Assembly (NCBI GenBank): GCA_016169945.1
Contig: JADLSH010000076.1
Span: 1,431,001-1,495,000, forward strand
Direction of reading: 5' to 3'
DNA length: 64,000 nucleotides
Source: Trachythela sp. YZ-2020
Taxonomy: Eukaryota; Cnidaria; Anthozoa; Malacalcyonacea; Clavulariidae
A model generated the notes under the pieces. That model saw nothing but the letters and a program-made list of their open reading frames with translations. It made no database searches and was not told where the DNA came from. The position numbers were made by a program, and so were the translations under genes. Every line of letters starts with the position of its first letter. The stretch's first letter is position 1. Shown piece by piece: positions 23,401 to 33,215 of this stretch.

Positions 23401-24000
23401 AAAAAACTCCATTTTAAAAAAAACGCAAAACAAACTTTGAAATCCCTGAAGTTTTTGCTGTGTTCGCTGTTTCCATGGAGACAAGAATAATTAAGTCAAA
23501 ATGGCGGTCAATAATTTACATTTAACAATTGAGAATAAAGCCTATTTACCAGTGAAATTACAACTTGAAACAAAACCTTTTAAGAAAAAAATGTCTAGAT
23601 TAAGATACAATTTCATCTGCTAAGCTAAAAATTGTGTACTGTAGATGAAAATGGTAAAAAAAGCTATGAGAAACACTAATTTTGAAAACAATTTTCTTTT
23701 GCTCCTTAACTTTTTATTTGAGACGCCCATTCCAGTTGGACTCAATAACTTCAATAAAAACGCTTACTAATTCAGACAATCTCAATCTGTGACATTGCTT
23801 CCAGACCCATCTCCTGATGGCTTAAAGATGAGCTGTGCAATATTACAATTTGCAGGGTCACATGACAGTTGCTATGGCAGCCAATGTGTCATAATTGTTA
23901 ACATTAGGCTGATCTAACAACTTGCCAAGTTTGGTGAAGAATGCTCAAATGAGCTTTGTGTAATTCAGATTTTTGTATATTTTTTGCAAGATGAGCTGGA
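20463..24000. other. 3.5 kb without recognisable genes
   Basis: AT-rich. Open frames at 22451-22681 (minus) and 22595-22831 (plus) overlap each other and show no known domain. 'gtgcgctttgg' is locally duplicated at 21955-21980. A (TA)n run is at 23165-23177. The phrase 'gaaagtttacactatgatg' at about 21456 recurs inverted at about 45185, so it belongs to a dispersed repeat. Confidence 0.45.
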
Positions 24001-24009
24001 GCCATGACT

Positions 24010-25315
24010 TAAGTGCACTGAGGAAGTGAAAATCATATTGCTGGATCTTTTGCAACCAGCGAGCCACTTGTCCCTCTGGACATTTAAAGTTCAACAACCA
24101 ACAAAGGGAAGAATTGGAGGACTTATCAGAGCCACTTTAGGTTTTGAAATGCTTCTTCATCTACACCCCAGACAAATGGTTGATTATTTTCCATTAATCG
24201 ATTGAGGGCTTTGCGATATCTGCTAAACTTCTTATAAATCTGCAATAGTACGAGCACAAACCCAGGAATGTGGCCAGGACTTCACCATTTGGGTTTTGGC
24301 GGATCAGTTGAAACACCATCTTTGCTTATCAAATGACTAATATATCTCACTTCTTCATGGAATAGATAGCATTTGCTTGGGGAAAGTTTTAATCCAGCCT
24401 TTTCAAGAGAATCCAGCACTTGCTGCAAACTCTTCAACTTCTCGTTGAATGGCTGGAACAGTACACAGGCCAAATGTCATGACCCGAAATTGCCACAGTC
24501 CTCCAACGGTGAAAGCTATTTCTGCCAGTAACCACTTTTGAGGTCAAGTGTAGAAAACCATCGGGAGCCACTCAGTGCATCCAATGTGTCATCAATGTGT
24601 AATCTAAGCAAAATCGAGGGATGGGGGGGGATGACCTCGGGCTTGATGATGGCTATTATTTCCTGCTGCTATATATTCAAACAACTTCCAAGAAGACTAC
24701 CGGTTGCCAAACCAGACGTCATGAACCAGGCAGTCTTCTTGGAAGTTGTTTGATTGGCTTTCTCGACCCAATGTCGATCTGATATCTCACCACATCTGTT
24801 CCACGTAAGTCTTCAGGTCTTCTTGAAAATACATCTGCATTTTTACAAAGGAGGTCATAGATTTTGTGCTTCAGTATTCAAATCATTGGTATAGAGCCTT
24901 TGTCAAGTGGGCAGGGATTTATTTGGAAGCTGTTTCTTCAACCACTGCTGCAATTGTCTCACATTTCGCCAAGTGTGTTCCTGCTATCTTCAGACACATA
25001 GGCCATTCTCACGGGAACTATTTGAACATCTTTAGATAAACTTGTCAGAACTTTACCCACCAATACATCAGGGATTGTTTGTCTATCTGGTGGCTCGATA
25101 ATTCCTAGATTCTTTCCTCTTGAATACCCCAACACATTGATTCAAAAGATGACTTTCAGAGCTGCAGTTCCAACACTTCCTTTTCATTCTCGAAAGATTC
25201 TCTGGAGGAGACTTAGACCATCTCCCTCATCGATTCATATCCCTCACAAACTTGCAAATCTCGTTCGTAATCTGTTTCAACTCCTTCAGCAAATCTGGAG
25301 ATGGGTCAACAGCTG
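24010..25315 (-). pseudogene. Ty3/Gypsy pol remnant (RT region)
   Basis: On the minus strand, a pre-RT stretch (DLLCKNADVFSRRPEDLRGT at about 24850-24800) leads to DVVRYQIDIGSRKPIKQLPR, then a palm fragment (DTLDALSGSRWFSTLDLKSG spread over frames near 24580-24520). Next comes a 64-residue frame at 24473-24282 (SLEKAGLKLSPSKCYLF, EVRYISHLISKDGVSTDP), then KKFSRYRKALNRLMENNQPF-like sequence near 24200. This is the order of a Ty3/Gypsy RT up to the RNase H connection. The YxDD box is not intact, and stops and frame changes are frequent. No integrase was found. It abuts the dispersed repeat at 25324. Confidence 0.75.
24677..24753. repeat. 22 bp inverted repeat inside Gypsy pol
   Basis: Arms 24677-24698 and 24732-24753 are exact reverse complements (TCAAACAACTTCCAAGAAGA + CT). 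The right copy, read on the minus strand, is pol coding sequence (QTTSKKT / KQLPRRL region). The left copy is an inverted duplicate of the same bases, so this is a local fold-back rearrangement inside the retroelement. Confidence 0.85.
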
Positions 25316-25323
25316 AAGAATAG

Positions 25324-25765
25324 TACAAAGGATGAATAGTTAGCACGCTTGTCTGATGAAAATTAGACAAAATTGTTGTTGCCTGTCCTTTTTGTATCTG
25401 CGTAGCAGATATAATGCTATCGACTTGTTAATGTTAATGTTTAAGTGTGTTAGCTTTTTGCCATTCAGCGATGAGCTTATATAAAATAGGCAACGTTAGC
25501 CAATCAGCAATTGGCTTACAACTAACAGTGATGTAATGTTTCACAAGGAATTACATCATTCAATTTGCCTGTTCGCAGGCTAGATCTTAAATTCAACATG
25601 GCGCATATCAGTTGAAATGCAAAAATATATTGACAAAACGTCGTTAATTCATATAAAAACGTGGAAATACAAAGGTTTTCAATACGTATCGACTAGAACG
25701 AATGCTTTAAAATATGTGGCCAATTTCAAATGTAGTTCTATTTCTGAAGGAGAAACTAAACAGTT
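25324..25765. repeat. Dispersed ~430 bp repeat, copy 1 (LTR-like)
   Basis: It matches 37131-37552 over its whole length with small indels. Shared landmarks are 'tacaaaggatgaatagttag', 'gtatctgcgtagcagatata', 'gcttatataaaatagg', 'cagtgatgtaatgtttcaca', 'caacatggcgcatatcag' and 'ggagaaactaaacagtt'. It contains a TATA-like box on either strand. Copy 1 abuts Gypsy pol and copy 2 abuts Gypsy gag, both on the minus strand, so it may be the LTR or leader of that family. Confidence 0.8.
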
Positions 25766-26033
25766 TAAAGTATGCATCAAATCAACAGCATCTTTATGTT
25801 CTATACTATTTTTTAACATAGCAAACGTGACCTGACCTGCTGAATATCAATAACATTTGAGCATAGTTAATAGAGACAGGGTTTGGAAGCTGGGGGTGTG
25901 GCCAAATTATGTTATTGTTCTATGTCACGTGACAATACGAGTGCATTGAAATTCGAGAAGTATAAAAGGGAAACCTTACTCTATGGCTATAGCTCACTTA
26001 AAAAGCATGTTTTTTTGAAAGATCTTTTGGAAG
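25766..26033 (+). promoter_or_regulatory. Possible promoter with E-box palindrome and TATA
   Basis: Contains 'catagttaatagagacaggg', a perfect palindrome 'gtcacgtgac' (E-box) at about 25925 and 'agtataaaaggg' at about 25960, then a THAP-like exon at 26034. A related block lies inverted at about 41585-41675. The promoter role is inferred. Confidence 0.4.
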
Positions 26034-26180
26034 GCAGGAGCTAATTGCTCAATTTATGGTTGCGGAACTAGTAGAAAGCATGTAGGTGTTGGTATTTTTC
26101 GAATTCCAACAAAATACGATGATTTATCGACGAAAACTCACGAAGCGTGGGTGCGCCTAGCCCGAGTGCAGGCCCACTGA
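26034..26180 (+). pseudogene. THAP-like (C2CH) exon fragment
   Basis: The frame reads GANCSIYGCGTSRKHVGVGI then FRIPTKYDDL...THEAWVRLAR. C-x(4)-C with 'GI-x-IF-x-IP' and a later W resembles the N-terminal half of THAP-type C2CH DNA-binding domains found in many cnidarian transposase-like genes. It ends at a TGA at 26178 without the second half of the finger. There is an in-frame stop just upstream, so it would need an upstream exon. The adjacent minus-strand frame (26140-26479) may be the other piece of a rearranged gene. Confidence 0.5.
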
Positions 26181-26479
26181 TGGAGAAGAATAGTGGACCT
26201 GCACGGAAGACCGGGTATTTTATGTTTTCCGCGATCATACACAAATGCAGCATTCTGATTGGCTGTTTGAAATTGCCGTTTGGAACGAGCGGGACTCTCA
26301 ACATTCTTTTCGCTTGTCGTGTTCTTTACCAAATTGAATAATTGATACAAATTTCGTACTTTCCGCCCACAAGCATTGCACACATGATCTGATAAACGTG
26401 ACGATTTATTTATAACAATGCTCATGGAAGCGCAAATCAATGCTAATGTGGTACCACGGCTTCCCTCACGTTTTGACAT
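26140..26479 (-). pseudogene. Zinc-finger-like fragment (CNACGRK motif)
   Basis: A 113-residue frame contains SSRLSDHVCNACGRKVRNLY followed by FNLVKN, ESPARSKRQFQT. One CxxC pair with a basic GRK and a helical stretch resembles the N-terminal zinc-binding module of unclassified cnidarian transposon proteins. Its last ~30 residues read antisense through the THAP-like exon and are probably not native. An inverted repeat (gtgcaggcccact / agtggacctgcac, 26166-26204) sits at the junction. The function is unknown. Confidence 0.35.
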
Positions 26480-27667
26480 TTTAAGTATATTTTCTGTCTA
26501 AATTTGTCCTAACTTGCCTGTTCCGAATTTAGTTGAGAATGAGCACTTGCAAATTTGGCAAAAGTTATTTAAATAGACTTGCTTGCTTGCTTTTTTGGAG
26601 TTGATATATCCATTCATACTTTATTTTTATTTTGGATACTCAGAGAAAATCCCGCAATGTTTTCATGCGAGTTTGTTTATTTTTTGCTTTGCTGTAATTG
26701 GTTATTTTTTGACACTTGACTCGCTCGAGTTATCCCTCGTTGAGAGAAGCTTGTATAATTAAATATGGTGTTTCAATTGTAGGGCATATGTAAATTTAAT
26801 ACTGATTTACATAATATATACGCTTCAGTAATTATGCATGGGGTTCAAACCATATGCTCAAATCTACTGGAATACAGAAATTCAGGATAAATCCCACTAA
26901 ATCATACTTTTCTTTAACATGTATTATAATATAAGCAAAAGTGCAATTTCAGAGAGTTATATCATTTAATATATGCCCAATTGCTTATGGATTGATATGA
27001 GCTAGCTGATATAAGCACTTAATCAGAATATAAGATCTACAAGATAATTTTTATTTTCGTATATACAATTCAGTGAAATGGTGGTAGACTGGTAGTACTT
27101 GTGTAAAATATACTTGTATATTAACAAGGTTTTTGGTCATGTTTATAGTTCCCACCTGCAAAAGACTTGTGCCTGGAGCTGTTCTTTCCCTAAATTTACC
27201 AGAGAAAAGCATACCCTCCACCTCCATAACTGCACCCAGAAGTAAACTTGTTCGACACAAGCCCAAATAAAAACAATACCATTCAAGCCTCGAATATTTT
27301 AAAAAGGTTGAGAAATTTGTGGTTGTAGGACTTGGAATTATTAACCTCAAATGTGACTGAAAAAGCCCCCTCCTGGCTTAATAGAAGATTTATGGTTATT
27401 TATTCTGTGCAAGACAGAATATCTGTAAAGATGAACTATACAGATCAAGCAAGCATTGGATAAACTATAAGACTACAACATTATATCAAGAAACACAGTA
27501 TTTATATTTGTTTGGGATTGTATTGTTGAAATAATTTTAAATTGATTTCATAATTTTTTTATTGAACAAAAGTCTATATCTACAAAAACCACTATCAGAT
27601 ACAATTTTGGTCGACTCCTTCAAGAAAGAGAACAAATAATATGCATAAATTAGTATTTACATTGTGG
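26480..27667. other. No gene recognised
   Basis: AT-rich. A 99-residue minus-strand frame at 27051-27350 has no domain I recognise. Nothing else of note. Confidence 0.45.
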
Positions 27668-27750
27668 GTAGGCTCAGATTCAAGCTGTTGGGGTTCTCTG
27701 TGCATGCTATGGTGCATGCAAGAGCCCCAACATATGGAATCTGAGCTTAC
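27668..27750. ncRNA. Pre-miRNA-like hairpin or short foldback
   Basis: The 5' arm GTAGGCTCAGATTCAAGCTG... pairs with the 3' arm, whose reverse complement is GTAAGCTCAGATTCCATATG..., over about 36-38 positions with few mismatches. The terminal loop is short and lies around 'tgcatgctatggtgcatgca'. The size (83 nt), stem length and small loop fit a microRNA precursor. A very short foldback transposon would look the same. No expression evidence is available. Confidence 0.45.
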
Positions 27751-27793
27751 ATTGAAGAATAGTGTAGATACTATTTACAGCTGAAGTTCACTG

Positions 27794-28054
27794 TCAACCT
27801 TTAACTGTTTCCAAGTAATTATACTTGTTAAGGATATCTCGTGCAAAGGAGAATCCTCTGACAGTTGCGTATAGTTTGATAATGTTTTCAAAACATAAGT
27901 TTTGACACTCCTTTGACACTGCAACATCGCATTGTTCAACCATATTGTTCCACAAACTTTTTGCTAATGGAGAAGCTTGGACCTCCTCAACAACTTTATC
28001 CACAATGTAATGGGGTATGTTTGCCAATTCTTGTGTGCTTTCTAAGGGGCTGTT
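27794..28054 (-). pseudogene. Unknown 86-residue tail fused to LINE ORF2
   Basis: The minus-strand frame 28231-27794 starts as LINE polymerase C-terminus. After TRTNFGI (about 28055) it turns into unrelated sequence: ANIPHYIVDKVVEEVQASPL, LWNNMVEQCDVAVSKE, LCFENIIKLYATVRGFSFAR, ending ETVKG. The latter half is amphipathic and looks like a conserved helical domain. I do not recognise the family; it resembles C-terminal segments of uncharacterised transposon proteins. The frame is open without a stop across the junction, so the fusion may be recent. Confidence 0.4.
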
Positions 28055-28417
28055 AATTCCAAAGTTTGTTCTGGTTTTTGGCAATGAATATGATTCTTTA
28101 GATGCGAGTCTGGTGTTATAACTATGTATTTTTTTAACTGGGACAAACAGGTCATTGAAAACAAATGGCAATTTATCATTGTGATATTTATGCATAAAAA
28201 TGGTTGTAGGTAATGTAAATAGATCTGACAATTGGATGATATTAAGGAGTTTGAAGATTGGACTAGAGTGAGAGTCGAATTTAGAGAAAGTAATTATACG
28301 TACAGCCTTTCTTTGTAGAACATAGAGAGAGTTCAGGGATGTGGGATACGTTTAGCCCCAAGCAATCACACCATAGGTTAAGAAAGGATATATTAAAGCA
28401 TAATATAATTTAATTAA
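28055..28417 (-). pseudogene. LINE ORF2 C-terminal part (3' of nested insertion)
   Basis: The minus strand reads LIKLYYALIYPFLTYGVIAW, QRKAVRIITFSKFDSHSSP, then LFTLPTTIFMHKYHNDKLPF and SYNTRLASKESYSLPKTRT. This is the conserved region downstream of the RT thumb in L2/CR1-like ORF2. It continues directly, in frame, the LINE at 31819-33905 once the 3.4 kb TTAA element (28418-31818) and one TTAA are removed. Confidence 0.8.
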
Positions 28418-28560
28418 AGGTAGGTTACAGTCGATTCTGCGCATGCGCGGTGAGTTTGTTACGAGTAGCCTACTCATATTACAAACATAACACGTTTCCA
28501 GTCCTAAAGCATAATAAACACACGCGCGGCCGCCTTATAATCAATATTCATTCGACTGTC

Positions 28561-28912
28561 GCCATTGGAAGGAGTGATAGTCCTTCAAATATAAGCCATC
28601 GTAGCAGATCTGAGGCTAGAAAAGAATACGACAAGAAAAGAGACGCATCTAAAGTGTCGTTATTTGATGCTATCGAGAGGTGGAGAGCGTTCAAAGAAGA
28701 TCACAACGTCAAAACCGATCAGCATGTCGCAGAGTTTCTGCTTTTACGCTTTTTATTTACTTTCTGTTACATATTCTGTAATGTTTTAGCAACGTAGAAA
28801 CTCAAACAGAGAGCACAACGACAATGTGGCCATTGTCTGGCACTGAAGGAGAACAATGTACCCCACATCTAACTAGAAGACGCTCAAAAAGCAGCATGTG
28901 TTCGCCAGGTAA
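28561..28912 (+). pseudogene. Unknown transposon gene, 5' exon(s)
   Basis: The frame from about 28550 reads SPSNISHRSRSEARKEYDKK, then SLFDAIERWRAFKEDHNVKT and DQHVAEFLLL. The 'A-x-x-RWR-x-h-K-x(6)-T-x-x-x-VA-x-hLL' pattern resembles a short helical module at the start of uncharacterised fish and cnidarian transposon proteins. After an AT-rich stretch, coding-like sequence resumes (TQTESTTTMWPLSGTEGEQC) and ends at a plausible donor, CCAG|GTAATG, at 28909. An open frame at about 29145-29339 may be a later exon. Its orientation is opposite to the ballast gene. No catalytic motif was seen. Confidence 0.35.
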
Positions 28913-29339
28913 TGAAGTTGTTGAATCTTTGAGTTTTTTTTATTTGATCTTGTTTTTATTTTATTCAATATATTCTTTTTTCTCTATTAAATAAATCCGT
29001 ATGCAGTGACATCCTCAACACCGGCGTATATTAACTGTCTAATTAATTGAATTGTCTTAATTATGGTAATTCACTTGGTAATTGGAATTATAAAGTTGAA
29101 TTTGTTATTAGGTTTGGACGCAAGTTCGGTAAGAGAACACAACGATGGTGCCATGTTCGTGTTCTGGAGCCAATCAGTACAACTACATCCTGGAACTTTT
29201 GCTTAAGCTGTTCGAGAAGAGAATCAGTTCTGGGGGAACTGTAGATAGACGAATTGGTTTACTAAGCGAAGACCCAAGAAAGAAGGATTGCCCCAAACAT
29301 AGCTGCTATTCACCCACCTTCAGTAAAAGCACTAGTTGA

Positions 29340-30590
29340 AGCCCATCAATGATCAATCAAGATTTTGATGAGATTACTGTGGGTAGGCAGTCTATCAGGC
29401 AGGCAGTCTATCTAGGAGAAGGAAAACTCTGATTTAAAACCTCCAGACCCCACTTTCGGGTCAGGCTGTCCATGTAGGACTGATTGATGCAAATCAAAAT
29501 TTTGTCAGTGTGTCCTAGGCATGCTGATGAGCTCTGATATGGAGCAAAACAGCCATACATTCAGCCATAGACATATTTTCTAGGGGGGGCACCCACCCCA
29601 GAAAATTTTCCCACATCTAAATGAAATTTGCACCCCCACCTCCCAGAAAATGAAATGCTAAATGACAGTAGTGATGTAGTATGATTTAAATATAAAGTGA
29701 CAGATTTCGTTTGCACACACCCCCTCCCCCCCCCCCCCATCTATGCATTTACCGACTCTTTTCCATCTGGAAGAAATGTGATTGATGAACTGATTTAATT
29801 AATTTTGTACCAAGAATATGAAATATTATACAATTAATAATTAATATGTAAATAGAACAAGGTTATTTTGCTGATACATGTACCAAGAACTTGGTGGCCA
29901 ATAAAATACAGTCGATGACCAGGAATTTATTGAAGAATTTGTTTTAGGCTACAGCAAATCATGACCAGCAAAGTAACCTTTAGCAATAACTGCACACTGA
30001 CTGTGACTTGTCTATGGTTAAACTGAGAGTAGAAATTACAATGTAGGGCTCCAGGCACAACCCAATAAGTTAATTGTTCCCATACTATTTTTAGTATTGA
30101 ACTCCACTAGTAAATAACAAAAAACAAAACTGCCTGCTAGAACTTCTTGTTAATAACCACATGCAAGAATTTGTTAACACATTAAAAGGCTCTACTCTTA
30201 TTTATAATTCCATATCCAGCAAATAATGGAAGTAAACCCTAACCATATAGCCTGTGAACAGTCTACATAAATTTTGTTACCTGTATGTATTGACTGTGAA
30301 TCAGCAAACAATAACGTGTTCTGATCATGCGAGAATCAGGGAGAAATTGTGATAGGCTAAACAATAATTATATAGAATAATATGACACGATAGACTATAA
30401 AAACCGTAATTATGCACAAATAATATGAAGATGTGACAGAACAATCTTTTGTTTGTCGATTCGCAGTCTATACACAGGAAACAAAATTTCTGTGTACACT
30501 GTGCACAGGCTACTAATTCCATAATGCAGGCAATTAAATTGTCTGCTTTTAGACAAAATAGAACATAAATAAAGGATCATATGCTTAATA
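29340..30590. other. Noncoding interior of the TTAA element
   Basis: Holds a C-rich tract (29718-29741, ending in about 14 consecutive C) and a 'ggggggggcacccacccc' phrase at about 29583. No domain in any frame. Confidence 0.5.
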
Positions 30591-30591
30591 T

Positions 30592-31084
30592 CTACAAGCG
30601 TGCAGGCCTATATCCTGTGTACACACCATTGGGTGAAGGCTAACGAGCATGTATGGCAACAACACAGCAGCTTGGAACAACCCTTCTGTTACCCCTTCCC
30701 AACCTTCCATGTTGCCATAGTACATATTGTCTATATGCTGCATGGCAAAAATTGTGATTATCTCTGACATTGTTCAGAACGAGAACATCCTCCCTGTATC
30801 TCATTGCAATCTCCGGAACATTGCCATCAGTAACTACTTGTCTAAATACATTTGTTCTGGAAATGCATGGATGTCTTGCTGTTGCACAGCATTTGTTCTC
30901 ATCCTGCGTTGGCATAATGCAGTGGCCACAATTGCACCACTCAGGGGTTTCGTTGTCGGGATCTGGGCTTGGTGGTTGTGGTTGATCCGTGCCTGCCAAC
31001 TCACCATTCACCACATCAGCAAATGCTGCTGGCTGTCTTTCTTAGAAGCTCTAAAGCAAATCTTCTAAGGGCATCGATTTCCAT
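30592..31084 (-). pseudogene. P2X7 'ballast'-like protein gene
   Basis: ATG at 31084 gives MEIDALRRFALELLRK; a one-base frame change near 31030 leads into the main frame, which ends at TAG 30592-30594. The main frame has PEWCNCGHCIMP, NKCC, RHPCISR, then AYRQYVLWQHGRLGRGNRRV and VPSCCVVAIHARYPSPNGVY, ending GYRP. This Cys order (W-C-x-CG-x-C...CC...C...H/Y..YRQ...G-x-RVhPSC-x-h-x-I) is the zinc- and nucleotide-binding cytoplasmic 'ballast' domain known from the C-terminus of vertebrate P2X7 receptors and from many stand-alone genes in aquatic animals. No P2X channel precedes it. Here it is cargo of a TTAA transposon; the role is unknown. Confidence 0.75.
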
Positions 31085-31325
31085 TGCTTCTATTAGGTTC
31101 TAAAAAGATAATTAGCAAAGGGACTGTTCACACTGTTGCACTGGTAACACTAACATTATGTCAATGAGTAAAATCAACTGAAGACAGAGTGAAATAATAA
31201 AGCAGGCCACATTTCAATAGGTGGGGGGGGGAAAACTTTATCTTTTTACTCTGTAGATAAATATTGTCAGATGATTTTAGTCATAAAAGAAAGAGCTTCA
31301 AAAGGCAGGTTTGTGCTCTCAGATG

Positions 31326-31607
31326 CTAGAATGTTGGGAACCACATAGAACCGCTAGAACAAAAGCTGTTTACGCTTTTACACGGACAATAATTCTGCCC
31401 TTTTTCGCGAAGACAGGCGCCGCGACAAGAACATGTAGTGATATTGTTGTCTACATTGGGCACTGCAGCAACACTTTCGATCACACTTGTTTCGAATTCG
31501 TCAAGCGAGAGGCCTTCTTCCAGTGCTTCTGCCATGACTGCAACAACAACTCTGGCAACATGTTTCGAACGAGAGATACCACATGAAATATTTTCATGAT
31601 TATACAC
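31326..31607 (-). pseudogene. Cys-rich (CXC-like) exon upstream of ballast gene
   Basis: The frame starts MYNHENISCGISRSKHVARV and ends after TTCSCRGACLREKGQNYCPC + KSVNSFCSSG. The C-x-C-x(3)-C-x(7)-C-x-C-x(6)-C spacing resembles CXC/tesmin-type zinc-binding repeats. It lies 240 bp upstream of the ballast-like start on the same strand, and an acceptor-like TTTTTAG precedes that start, so the two could be exons of one transcript. The assignment is tentative. Confidence 0.4.
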
Positions 31608-31822
31608 ATTTATAACACTTCCAAGTCATTAAATTCCAAAAGTAAACACAAATTATCTTTCAATGATCGAACTCGCACTTTCGGGATTTCGCCGAATGTA
31701 CTAATCGTGTTCCGAACACCTGTCATATACTTCGTGTTATATAGTCAATGTGGTTCAAAACAAAAACAAAAAATGTAAACACAGCCCGCGCATGCGCAGA
31801 ATCGACTGTAACCTACCTTTAA

Positions 31823-33096
31823 AGTGTTGATATCCGTAAGATAACGCATTTTAGAAAGAATACCTATACTTCGTTTTATTTTTTTACCAATATAGTCAAT
31901 GTAACTCTTCCAATTCAAATGAGAGTCAATAAAAACTCCAAGATACCTTGTACTATATACTCTTTTTAGTTCAATACTATTAATTTCTAGCTTAATGTCA
32001 TAAGTGATCTTTTTTTGTACAGGATGGAACAAGATAAAATTTGATTTATCTATATTCAGAGACAATTTATTAGCACAAAGCCATGTATGAATGTTAAATA
32101 ATTCTTTATTCATATCCGAATTGAGAGTCACAAGATTTTTATGTTTATAAAATAAGTTTGAATCATCTGCGAAAAGGTGGAAATCCATATATAAAAGTCA
32201 TTGATATATAAGAGGAAAAGTAGTGGGCCAAGCACTGATCCTTGGGGTACACCACAATTTACTGAACTGAAATCTGAGGATATGTTATCCAAAGTCACAA
32301 AATGTTGTCGATTGCTAAGATACGAGACAAACCATTCCTTGGCAATACCTCGAATGCCATACTTTTCCATTTTTCCGATCAGAATATTATGATCAATGGT
32401 ATCAAATGCCTTGCTAAAATCAAGAAATATTCCACATGAATAGTTTCTATCCTCTATTGCTTGTTGAATTTTGTCAATAATGCATAATACAGCATGGCTA
32501 GTTGAATGCTGAGTTCGAAAACCAAATTGCTTTTCATATAGAATATCATATTTAAGAAAGTTCATAACTCTCTTATACATGAGTTTTTCTAATATTTTAT
32601 TAAACACTGTTAATAGAGAAATTGGTCAATAGTTGTTTGGGGAACTTTGCATACCCTTTTTAAAAATTGGAATAACTTGAGCTATTTTTAGATTACTAGG
32701 TACTATTCCTTGAGATAAAGAAGCATTGAATACTATTTCCAGGCGCTTACGAATTACATGCTTCAGGATCTTCATTACTCTTATTGGTACACTAAATGGT
32801 CCACAGGCCTTACCAAGTTTTAGACTTGAAATTTCAGTTTCAATTTCTGTAGGTGTTACTGGATAAATGTAAAAGCTATCAGAATATGTTTTGTCTAGAT
32901 AATCAAGTGGAGAATGGTTTACATTTGGAATGGAGTTTGCTAAGTTGCTACCAATATTAGCAAAATAATTTGAAAAATAATTAGCCATTTCCTTAATTTC
33001 ATTAGCCATTTCCCATATTTCATAACTTCCATCTTGGATTTTAGCTGGGACATGATTGGATTTTGTTTTTAGATGTATAATTTGCTTGATTCCTTT
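31823..33096 (-). pseudogene. LINE reverse transcriptase
   Basis: Three collinear frames: 33009-32626 (RT fingers, KACGPFSVPIRVMKILKHVI ... IAQVIPIFKKG), 32607-32128 (FGFRTQHSTSHAV, IFLDFSKAFDTIDH motif A, CGVPQGSVLGPLLFLLYIND motif B), and 32188-31823 (HLFADDSNLFY motif C, WLCANKLSLNIDKSN, YLGVFIDSHLNWKSYI). All catalytic Asp residues (FSKAFD and FADD) remain. The polymerase copies LINE RNA at the nicked target. Only one stop, one frameshift and the TTAA insertion disable it. Confidence 0.85.
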
Positions 33097-33215
33097 CAGT
33101 AGCGTAGCCAGCCCGCCGATTTAGTCCCGCTATGCAAATTTCTAAATAAATGAATAATGATAATGATTTGAAATTTGCATAGCGGGACCAAATCGGCGGG
33201 CTGGCTATGCCACTG
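33097..33215. mobile_element. 119 bp hAT-type MITE
   Basis: The ends are CAGTAGCGTAGCCAGCCCGC and, in reverse complement, CAGTGGCATAGCCAGCCCGC, forming an almost complete palindrome with a short A/T centre. The 8 bp duplication ATTCCTTT flanks it exactly (33089-33096 and 33216-33223). Eight-base duplications and CAGTG-type ends are typical of hAT non-autonomous elements. The LINE frame is restored on removal. Confidence 0.92.

Larger units (their letters stand above)
28418..31818. mobile_element. 3.4 kb TTAA-flanked DNA transposon with ballast gene
   Basis: Terminal inverted repeats begin AGGTAGGTTACAGTCGATTC and continue to '...tgcgcatgcgc' (about 31 bp) at both ends. TTAA lies outside each end (28414-28417 and 31819-31822). 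TTAA duplication is the signature of Kolobok and piggyBac superfamilies. The element sits inside LINE coding sequence, whose frame is exactly restored on removal. It carries a P2X7-ballast-like gene and a CXC-like exon on the minus strand and a short gene on the plus strand. I see no transposase catalytic domain, so it may be non-autonomous or its transposase may be unrecognised. Confidence 0.85.

Noticed and set aside
30592..31084. True P2X7 receptor gene
   Set aside because: There is no channel domain or transmembrane segment, only the cytoplasmic ballast-like block, and it lies inside a transposon.
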